A program made the translations under genes and the position numbers. From a virus, in IMG/VR virus record IMGVR_UViG_3300030107_006967, positions 1 to 57,734 of that record: a stretch of DNA of 57,734 bases; one strand, written 5' to 3'. The notes beneath the pieces are model-generated. The model worked only from the letters and a program-made list of their open reading frames with translations, did no database searches and had not been told where the DNA came from. Positions 49,848-56,829 of this stretch are shown one piece after another. Each line of letters opens with the position of its first letter. Position 1 is the first letter of the stretch.

Positions 49848-51545
49848 TTATTTTTGGAGTTTAGGATAAATGCCTGAGCGCAGATCTACATCTCCAAAAA
49901 GAATAACGCGATTATCTCCAGTAGAAACTCTAACTGAACTTTTAACGCGATTGCCATTTACCCTAGTGGAAACCTTCTGATACTGGTTTACATCTAAGGG
50001 AATAGAAGTGACTCTTGTCTCAGCTAGGGGTGTGACCTCTTCCGTGGTGCATTTACCATCGTAGTTTGTGTCTGCCCACACATAAAGATTTCCGAATCCT
50101 TTGTCTTTTACACTAACTACTCCATCTTTGTTTGTGTCCATAGTAGCTAGATGGGCGAATCCTCCCGAAAACTCTGGTGAGGTTCCAAAGAACTCTGTTC
50201 CGTCGTCGGCAATACCATTAGAGTTTTTATCAACAAAGAGGAATCCATCTCCACTAAGCCAACTAACCGCCGTGGTTCGTTTGCCAAACATAGAAAAGTT
50301 AACCCCATTCTCTACAGATGTGATATCAAAGCGTCCATTATTGTTTAAATCAATAATAATGGGGTCTGACACATTGCAAGGCACAACTTTAAAGATCTTT
50401 ACAGCAGCCAAAGCAAACTCATCTGCAATTCCTACCTGAAGCGCATTACTATAATCGCTTTGTGCCTGTGCAAACATAATCTCATCATCGCTGCTAGTTG
50501 GAACATAGTCATCACAAAGTGGATTCTGTTCCATAGCTTGACTGATAGTGTTCATTGCTTCGTTAAAAACTGGGTCTAGCAAGGACTCATTAGCCTGACA
50601 AACTTCGATAGGGTCTGACATAATTGGATAATCTGCTGAATAACCATTTGTGGCGAGCCAATTATTCATAGAGTTAATAAAATGTTGCCGACCAACTACC
50701 TGTCCTTTTTCCTCAGAACTTTTAACAGGAGAAGGGTTCACGTTACAAAGCTGTTTTGCTTTTAGGTCCACACGCACAAGCACACGAGCTTCCTCCAAAC
50801 CGCTGACAGCACCTTGTTCGAACCAAAAATCTTCTTCGCTAAGATCCGGATCATAACTTTCTCGGTTAGCTTTAAGAGTTCCGTAGAGTTTAGAATATGC
50901 CTCCGAACGGGCTTTGTCTACGAGATATTCGCATGCATAACCAGTCATAACAGCTTGATTATTATAAAACTCTACATAAGGACAATCCGATACCTCTGGT
51001 AGATCACTGCTTTCGTCTAGGATCTGATAACCGTTATCAATCCCAAAGCCTTCCAGTGCCAATGAGACTTGAGCCAAATAAAGTTCCTTGCCGACATCAA
51101 GACCCCCAAAAATATTGTCTCGCAAGATTTCAATTTCAGCAAGATCTTCTGCCGTCAAGTCCTCTAGGCTAACTTCGTCTTCAACCGGATCTACTTCGGT
51201 TGTCTCCTCCTCGATTGGCTGCTCTTCAGCAGGGTCAGCCTCTACGGGATCCGAAGGATCAGACCCCTGTTCGGGGGTCGTCTCCTCGGTTTCCGTTGGA
51301 ACCGTGTTGGTTTCATTGTTTTCATCTACTTCAGTAGGCTCAACTGTCCCAGTGTTTTCTGGGGTGGTTGTGGTCTCGTCCGTAGTAGTTGTGGTGGTGG
51401 TAGTAGTGGTAGTTCCACTATTATCATCAGCACCAATGAAGGTTGTACCTTTAGTGTTTTCAGTTGTCTCGGTTGCTGTTTCAGTTGTATCTTCACAGGC
51501 AATCAAGGCAAATGCCAACATTACTCCAATAATAAAGTTTCTCAT
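49848..51545 (-). CDS. Large lipoprotein with Thr-rich stalk and calcium-binding-type repeats
   Basis: 565 residues. Lipobox LIAC (Cys17). Residues 18-140 are a Thr/Glu/Pro-rich stalk with a run of eleven Thr. Residues 140-370 are a globular helical part with six or more Cys. The C-terminal 180 residues carry DxNxxG-type loops: DLNNNGRFD, DKNSNGIADDG, DTNKDGVVSVKD and DTNYDGKC, as in Ca-binding surface proteins. A phage gene for a large exposed lipoprotein suggests modification of the infected cell surface (for example blocking superinfection) but this is inference. AAAGGAG before ATG. Confidence 0.75.
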   Translation of the reverse strand: MRNFIIGVMLAFALIACEDTTETATETTENTKGTTFIGADDNSGTTTTTTTTTTTDETTTTPENTGTVEPTEVDENNETNTVPTETEETTPEQGSDPSDPVEADPAEEQPIEEETTEVDPVEDEVSLEDLTAEDLAEIEILRDNIFGGLDVGKELYLAQVSLALEGFGIDNGYQILDESSDLPEVSDCPYVEFYNNQAVMTGYACEYLVDKARSEAYSKLYGTLKANRESYDPDLSEEDFWFEQGAVSGLEEARVLVRVDLKAKQLCNVNPSPVKSSEEKGQVVGRQHFINSMNNWLATNGYSADYPIMSDPIEVCQANESLLDPVFNEAMNTISQAMEQNPLCDDYVPTSSDDEIMFAQAQSDYSNALQVGIADEFALAAVKIFKVVPCNVSDPIIIDLNNNGRFDITSVENGVNFSMFGKRTTAVSWLSGDGFLFVDKNSNGIADDGTEFFGTSPEFSGGFAHLATMDTNKDGVVSVKDKGFGNLYVWADTNYDGKCTTEEVTPLAETRVTSIPLDVNQYQKVSTRVNGNRVKSSVRVSTGDNRVILFGDVDLRSGIYPKLQK

Positions 51546-51568
51546 TTATTCTCCTTTGTTAAAATGAT

Positions 51569-51916
51569 TTACTCTTCTTCTTCTTCGTCTTCGTCGTCTT
51601 CTTCCTCTAGCTCTTCGCCTTCCTCGTCAGATTCTTCGGACTCTTCCTCCTCTTCTTCTTCAGCTTCTTCTTCTTCTTCTTCTTCTTCTTCTTCAGCTTC
51701 TTCTTCTTCAGCTTCTTCTTCTTCAGCTTCTTCTTCGGCTTCTTCTTCAGCTTCTTCTTCGGCTTCTTCTTCAGCTTCTTCTTCGGCGGCATCAGATTCC
51801 TCTTCAGCAGCCTCTTCTTCAGCCACTACTGCTTCGGCACAGTCTGCGGCTTCTTCTTCTTCGTGGCATCCAATAATGCTAAACACTAGCATGGATGCAA
51901 TAATCAAGTTTTTCAT
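51569..51916 (-). CDS. Poly-glutamate lipoprotein
   Basis: 115 residues from the ATG at 51916 (AAGGAG upstream). Lipobox SIIGC (Cys17) followed by HEEEEAADCAEAVV and then about 85 residues almost only Glu, Ala, Asp and Ser, including repeated AEEE units and a run of ten Glu. The mature protein would be a strongly acidic lipid-anchored chain in the periplasm or on the surface. It might bind divalent cations or coat the cell. Directly upstream of the large lipoprotein and probably coexpressed with it. Confidence 0.7.
   Translation of the reverse strand: MKNLIIASMLVFSIIGCHEEEEAADCAEAVVAEEEAAEEESDAAEEEAEEEAEEEAEEEAEEEAEEEEAEEEEAEEEEEEEEEEAEEEEEEESEESDEEGEELEEEDDEDEEEEE
51570..51790 (-). repeat. 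GAA-rich trinucleotide tract with 12-base AEEE units
   Basis: On the coding strand nearly every codon is GAA or GAG with GCT/GCC at regular steps (GAAGAAGAAGCT, GAAGAAGAAGCC). In-frame gain or loss of units by slippage would change the length of the acidic chain without breaking the frame. Confidence 0.8.
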
Positions 51917-51932
51917 AAAATAAATTCTCCTT

Positions 51933-52892
51933 TTAAAAATCAAAACTATTGATAAACTTTTGTAAATATGCGTCTTCCGACGACACACGCCTTGCGGCTT
52001 TTTTCCTCTTCAGGAATTCCTTTTTCGGCATTTCGCCGACATCACTATACGGCAATATATCTATTTTGTATACCTCCGCACCATATTTTATTAAATTTTG
52101 TATAAGAAACGAAGCTTTCTCCTCGGCATCAGAGTCTAGTGCAACATAAACTGGCGTTTCATTCATAATAATACTTTTAAACAACTTTGATTGTTCCTTA
52201 AGCGAAGAACCCAATATGGGTACCGAATTCTTGCCAGCTACTATAGCATCAAATACACCCTCTGTCAAGGTTAAATCTTCGCACCAGTCAATATATAGTT
52301 CATTAAAGATTATCTTACTCTTAGAAGTGCGAGGATTCATATATTTTCTCCAATCATCCCGGTATGTTCTAGCAATAAAGAAGTTGCAGTCACCGCTTTC
52401 ACTAAAAGAGGGAATTATTACTCTTCCTGCATATTCCCCACTAGAACAATACCCTATTTTCCAAAATAAAATGTCTTTATCTGATATATTTCTCTTGTTT
52501 AGGTAGTTTTTGGCTATTTTAGCCTCGATTGAATTGTTTTTGTTAGCCAAAGAAACAAATTCTCTAGGCAAATCTATAACAATCTCTTCTTCTGGCTCAT
52601 TTTGCGGAAATATGCTCTCTAAAATGTTTTCAAAGTCTAAAAGATTTAGTTTTCCTGATAGTTCTTGCCATTTTGACCTTTTTTCATATGAAGCGTACTT
52701 CCTAACCAGACGATATATGCTATTTCCTCTATAATCGCAGATCCAACACTTAAAAACATCCTTATCGATATTAACACTCATCTTTTTCTTGTGATGATTG
52801 CATTTGGGACACGCAAACAGGTGCTCTTGTCCTGTTTTATTGTATCCTCCAAGAAAATCTTTAAGAATTTTTACTTTTTCGTTCTTCGACAA
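51933..52892 (-). CDS. DNA primase, DnaG/gp61-like
   Basis: About 319 residues. I favour a TTG start at 52892 (AGG 8 bases upstream, giving SKNEKVKILKDFLGGY, the usual primase opening); an ATG at 52937 has no ribosome site and would overlap ruvC further. Zinc domain CPKCNHHKKK and FKCWICDYRG; YLNKRNISDKDILFWKIGY; TOPRIM with LTEGVFDAIVAG (Glu), PILGSSL and VYVALDSDAEEKA (DxD). It makes RNA primers for lagging-strand synthesis with the DnaB-like helicase. C-terminus basic, as helicase-binding tails are. Confidence 0.85.
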   Translation of the reverse strand: MSKNEKVKILKDFLGGYNKTGQEHLFACPKCNHHKKKMSVNIDKDVFKCWICDYRGNSIYRLVRKYASYEKRSKWQELSGKLNLLDFENILESIFPQNEPEEEIVIDLPREFVSLANKNNSIEAKIAKNYLNKRNISDKDILFWKIGYCSSGEYAGRVIIPSFSESGDCNFFIARTYRDDWRKYMNPRTSKSKIIFNELYIDWCEDLTLTEGVFDAIVAGKNSVPILGSSLKEQSKLFKSIIMNETPVYVALDSDAEEKASFLIQNLIKYGAEVYKIDILPYSDVGEMPKKEFLKRKKAARRVSSEDAYLQKFINSFDF

Positions 52893-53400
52893 GTGTGTAT
52901 CCTGCTTTTGCAATAACGATGCTATCGGCAATATCATAATACTTGGGCTTCAAGTTCCCAGATTTTGTGTACTCTACAACAAAACAGGGTTCGTTGTCAA
53001 GTAAAAACTTAACAACTTGTTCTTTTGCCTTAGTCCCCTTCTTGATAGTTATGCCGCAAGCCTTACGAGCAGAGGAGGCTGGGATATGTTCTGGTTTAAT
53101 GCTTAGTTCTCTGTAGCAAAGGTAAGTTATGACTCCGTTAAACGAGGATAGGGTTGATAATGTCTTGGCTGATGAAAAGCCAGAGCGGAACATCTGGAGG
53201 CTTTGCTCAATAAAAATATGTTCTATCTTGTATTCTCGCTGAATATCAAGCAGTTCTCCTTGGATGTGGTTGTATTTTGAATAGATGTCTGGGAATTTGT
53301 TCTTGTTTCTTAGATCTACTGCGAATGTCTTTGCTATTTCGCCCTGATCTATAATGGTGAAACCAACAATGCTTGTTGAAATGTCTAAACCTAAAATCAT
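52861..53400 (-). CDS. ruvC: RuvC-like Holliday junction resolvase
   Basis: 179 residues. RNase H fold acidic residues in order: ILGLDISTS (D5), IFIEQSLQMFRSG (E near 67) and YYDIADSIVIAKAG (DxxD near 155). K-rich KACGITIKKGTKAKEQV is the region contacting junction DNA in RuvC. It should resolve branched DNA before packaging. There is no Shine-Dalgarno; a strong -10 (TATAAT) ends 4 bases before the ATG, so the message may be leaderless. Confidence 0.85.
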   Translation of the reverse strand: MILGLDISTSIVGFTIIDQGEIAKTFAVDLRNKNKFPDIYSKYNHIQGELLDIQREYKIEHIFIEQSLQMFRSGFSSAKTLSTLSSFNGVITYLCYRELSIKPEHIPASSARKACGITIKKGTKAKEQVVKFLLDNEPCFVVEYTKSGNLKPKYYDIADSIVIAKAGYTLVEERKSKNS

Positions 53401-53404
53401 AGAT

Positions 53405-53435
53405 ATTATATATCAAGTTTTAGCTTAAATGTCAA
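53405..53435 (-). promoter_or_regulatory. Sigma70-type promoter for ruvC, within the preceding gene
   Basis: TTGACA at 53435-53430, TATATA at 53412-53407 (17-base spacer) overlapping TATAAT at 53410-53405 (19-base spacer). Start of transcription falls at or next to the ruvC ATG. Confidence 0.7.
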
Positions 53436-54590
53436 GTCTCTTTCTTCAGTCTTTTTTACTGGGGTTGCTAGTTTGGCGACGGCAATTAGCCTCATGTCGT
53501 CATCATAAATCCCAATCTTGGAAATGTATGTTTGTTTTTTGAACTCTGCTGGCAAATCTGAATATGCGCCACTAACAGTATTGTGTGCTTGCATTCTTTG
53601 ATCTTGGATGTATTTGTTCTCGGTAGTTGTAGTTCCATCAAAAATATCTCGGGCGCTTGATGCTGAAAAGAAGGTTGGATTTTGTGAATAATTTAATCTA
53701 TTTCTTTCAGCATGGGCAAACATTGTTAATCTTGGAATAGTTGTAGAGCCAGAGAATTTTAACTCAAAACTACTATTAGGGATATTATAGCCCAAACTTG
53801 TTATTTCTGCCCCGACTCCATAGTATATCCATTTAGGATTAACACCAGATCCAATGTAGTTTTCTGAGTGTGCAGGGTCTAATGTCCACGAGCCTGTCAA
53901 CACTATTAACCCCTCGTTATAAAGTACAACACCTGCAACAGAACCCGAACCAAAGTCGGCTCCTAATTCATTGGCTGCTCCAGCTACCTGCCTAAGTTCG
54001 CCATTACCTCTTTCATCTTTCAGTCTAGCAACCAAGGTTCCTGTAACATAAAAATTTAACTCAACATTTGTTTTTTGCAGACTATCGCCATAGAATATCG
54101 AAGGAATAGATATTAGGTTAATGTCTTGGTCGGACTTGTCCCCTAAACTTGAGTTATAAGCGTAGTGATTACTTCGTGTTTTGTAATAATTTAAAGTGTT
54201 TTGCAGGGCTTCAATTTTATCCCTGCTTTGCCCTTGTGCGTAATAATTTCTAGATATGCTGGCAGAGAGGGGGTAGCTACCTGTCAAAGTATCGCCATAC
54301 TGAAAGTCTGCATTATATTCGGATGTTGATATTGTTTTGAATGCTGTGAGGCTGCCGTTCTTTGACACAAAAGGGTATATAAGCTCTGCCGTTGGTCTGT
54401 CAACGTTTATTTCGTACAAGCTTGTATATCCAACCGGGACACCATCGACTGTAGTTGGTCCCCTGTCAGCTAACAACTCAGGCTTGTTGTTATAATAAAT
54501 TGCACCTTGGTATATAAAAAAGTTCTCCCTTGGGTGAACTTTTACCGTATTATATATTAAGTCATCTTGTCCAAACTTGTAGTAAGGCAC
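53406..54590 (-). CDS. Virion structural protein, paralogue of next gene upstream
   Basis: 394 residues, beta-rich. Contains LTGSYPLSASISRNYYAQ, SIFYGDSL, GVVLYNEGLIVLTGSW, HAERNRLNYSQNPTFFS and a C-terminal YISKIGIYDDDMRLIAVAKLA. The same ordered elements occur in the 389-residue neighbour, so the two arose by duplication. Such proteins are found in tail/baseplate regions of T4-related marine phages. Its 3' end contains the ruvC promoter. Confidence 0.7.
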   Translation of the reverse strand: MPYYKFGQDDLIYNTVKVHPRENFFIYQGAIYYNNKPELLADRGPTTVDGVPVGYTSLYEINVDRPTAELIYPFVSKNGSLTAFKTISTSEYNADFQYGDTLTGSYPLSASISRNYYAQGQSRDKIEALQNTLNYYKTRSNHYAYNSSLGDKSDQDINLISIPSIFYGDSLQKTNVELNFYVTGTLVARLKDERGNGELRQVAGAANELGADFGSGSVAGVVLYNEGLIVLTGSWTLDPAHSENYIGSGVNPKWIYYGVGAEITSLGYNIPNSSFELKFSGSTTIPRLTMFAHAERNRLNYSQNPTFFSASSARDIFDGTTTTENKYIQDQRMQAHNTVSGAYSDLPAEFKKQTYISKIGIYDDDMRLIAVAKLATPVKKTEERDLTFKLKLDI

Positions 54591-54605
54591 AATTCACTAT
54601 ACCTC

Positions 54606-55775
54606 CTAGTAATCAAGCCTTACTCTTAAAGTAAGCTCTGTGTCTGGTGATTTCTTGAGTGGCTCTGACACCTTTGCAACTGCCAGTAATTCGTTTGTAG
54701 CACTATACAAACCAACGCTTGTTATGTAAGAGACAGGTTGTTCGAGCGTGTTTGTCTTAACTCTTATTTGGCTGTCCTTGAGATAGGTTGGGTTCGAGCT
54801 ATAATTAAATTCGTTATGTGCTGCTCTACAGAAATAAATTGTAGAATTTAATTCAGTCGTATTGTTAAAACTAAGATTGTAAATTCTGTTTCTAATGGCA
54901 TCACAGGAGCCAGAAATAGAAGACCCCGTGATGAAAGCAAATCCGGTTGCTCCTGCTGTTTTGTTAAATGGGTTTCCTAAAGCCATTGAGCCAATTGCGT
55001 TTTTTAGGAGACCCGGCCCTCCGGGATTGGTGACTGTAGCGACATCACTAAACAAAGACCCAGTGATGACAGCAACACCTGCTTGATAATAGATTAAGCC
55101 AACAGGTACCTGTTCATTTTCTAGGGTCGCATTCGCTACAACGTCATTGGATGAAGTAGCATAAAGAATACCATATTCTCCAGCAGGAGAATTTACATGA
55201 TACTGAGATGATCCGCTAAGATCTTTTACAGAAAGTAGTTTGCCGAAATTTCTTCCCGTGAAGTCTGCTGTATTGCTAAGGGTTCCATCGTTAGAGCCCG
55301 ACATTCCAAACACAACCTCAAAAGTACCTTTCTTAACTTCGTCTTTTTGCAACAATCTAGCAAAATTAATGAAGACTACTTCTGTCATTTTTTCGCCGCC
55401 AGTAAGGTTACCGTCCTTATCAAATGGTCGAATGTTTCCATTAACATCATGCCCAACAAGCATTTGAGCCATTTGCTGGTAAACATTAATCTTATCTTCT
55501 TGTTGTACTCTGTCGGAGGAGGCTGACATTCCAGACCCAGTACCATATCCTACAGTAATATCCAAGATATGATTTGCCGACGAGCTAAGGTAAGGATAAT
55601 CATAAACCGACTGGAACAAGCCATGCGAGTAGTTTTTAATGTTCGTCTCTGTAGTGGTGTATCCTTGGTTATACGTACCAGACAAAATCGACCCTGTTAC
55701 CGGGATTGCTTCGTGGAGCAATGTTCTGGTTGATGTTACATCATTGTTTAAAAGTTGTTTAAAAGTTGTTGCCAT
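54606..55775 (-). CDS. Virion structural protein, paralogue of next gene downstream
   Basis: 389 residues. Shared elements with the neighbour: LSGSSQYHVNSPAGEYGILY, PVGLIYYQAGVAVITGSLF, HNEFNYSSNPTYL and the end YITSVGLYSATNELLAVAKVSEPLKK. N-terminus MATTFKQLLNNDVTSTRTLLHEAIP is typical of phage tail proteins. Probably part of the baseplate or tail, exact place unknown. 15 bases separate it from each neighbour. Confidence 0.7.
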   Translation of the reverse strand: MATTFKQLLNNDVTSTRTLLHEAIPVTGSILSGTYNQGYTTTETNIKNYSHGLFQSVYDYPYLSSSANHILDITVGYGTGSGMSASSDRVQQEDKINVYQQMAQMLVGHDVNGNIRPFDKDGNLTGGEKMTEVVFINFARLLQKDEVKKGTFEVVFGMSGSNDGTLSNTADFTGRNFGKLLSVKDLSGSSQYHVNSPAGEYGILYATSSNDVVANATLENEQVPVGLIYYQAGVAVITGSLFSDVATVTNPGGPGLLKNAIGSMALGNPFNKTAGATGFAFITGSSISGSCDAIRNRIYNLSFNNTTELNSTIYFCRAAHNEFNYSSNPTYLKDSQIRVKTNTLEQPVSYITSVGLYSATNELLAVAKVSEPLKKSPDTELTLRVRLDY

Positions 55776-55790
55776 TTTTAGTCCTGCCTA

Positions 55791-56750
55791 TTAATCTTTC
55801 TTTAGAAATCTAATTGGAATATCTATTCTATATCCTGTTGTAGCGCCAGTAATTCTTACAGTTGTATCAATGTGGGAAAAAGTGGTATCTGCTACACTGC
55901 CCCATGTAACACCAGTTGTGCCTAGCCTTTGGAAGAGGAATGTGCTTGTTTGTAGCTCCAAGCTTGGCGTTACTTGAAACCTGAAGAATGTTCCTCGTGG
56001 ACCCTGAATTGGAGAAGACTGTGTGGCAGTCCTGTTTCCAATCATATTGGCACCCACACCAGATGTTGTTACATTATATGTAGCAATATTATCATCGTCT
56101 AAGAAATTATATGATACGGCTTGACCATTGGGTGTTGCCAAGGTTCCCAGCCTGTTGTCAAGCTCTACTATGTATTGCGTTTCTCTAAGTGTGGAGTCTA
56201 ATACTTGGTTGCTAGAAATTGATAATGTATTTAGTCCCTGATCGACTATGATTCCAGTATCTTGTTCAGGATCAAACCCCCTAAAGAGTCCGACCCTATT
56301 TGCTTCGGCTACCGGGGCGTCTCCCCCAGTGCCAAAGAATGCTTCATCGGTATTTTTATCACATGTAATCGCATAAGAACCATTTGCTTGAGTTGCGGTT
56401 GCATTTAGCGCTTTTGCATTGTTCAACGTTTGATTTAATATCATAACTGGAAGGAATAAAAGATTGGCTCTTGGGATGGAAACCAGCTTGCTTTTCATCG
56501 AGGAGGCGTTATTTGTAAAAGACTCCAAAACAGGGGTCCTTAAAATTTCTATATCATAATAAGCAGATCCACTTGGGTGTGCCCCATTAGCATGATTTGC
56601 ATTTTGATATTTAGAGTAATCTATTTCATCATCTGCAAAAGCATATTTTACAATTTTAAAAGATCCGTCGCCCTGAGCTAATCGTGCTCGTCCCGCATCT
56701 GTAAGTACGGCATCTAGGATGATGTCTCCACTGTTGTCTAAGAAAGCCAT
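55791..56750 (-). CDS. Virion structural protein
   Basis: 319 residues. The opening MAFLDNSGDIILDAVLTDAG, then RARLAQGDGSFKIVKYAFADDEIDYS, is one I associate with structural proteins of large T4-related phages. The rest is beta-rich with many Thr and Asn. C-terminus FRFQVTPSLELQTSTFLFQ and a short basic end FLKKD. GGAG before ATG; an ACTATTTA motif lies 60 bases upstream. Confidence 0.7.
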   Translation of the reverse strand: MAFLDNSGDIILDAVLTDAGRARLAQGDGSFKIVKYAFADDEIDYSKYQNANHANGAHPSGSAYYDIEILRTPVLESFTNNASSMKSKLVSIPRANLLFLPVMILNQTLNNAKALNATATQANGSYAITCDKNTDEAFFGTGGDAPVAEANRVGLFRGFDPEQDTGIIVDQGLNTLSISSNQVLDSTLRETQYIVELDNRLGTLATPNGQAVSYNFLDDDNIATYNVTTSGVGANMIGNRTATQSSPIQGPRGTFFRFQVTPSLELQTSTFLFQRLGTTGVTWGSVADTTFSHIDTTVRITGATTGYRIDIPIRFLKKD

Positions 56751-56808
56751 TTATTTATCTCCATGTAATAAAATTTGTATATATTCTTAATAATTAGCAA
56801 GTTACTTG

Positions 56809-56816
56809 TAAATAGT
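56809..56816 (-). promoter_or_regulatory. ACTATTTA intergenic motif, copy 7
   Basis: In the 79-base gap between the FN3-containing gene and the 319-residue structural gene. Confidence 0.4.
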
Positions 56817-56829
56817 GCAAATTTACAAA

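Noticed and set aside
51564-51923. Plus-strand poly-serine open frame
   Set aside because: It is the complement of the GAA repeat (TTC/TCT/CTT) in the poly-Glu lipoprotein gene; low complexity keeps all frames open.
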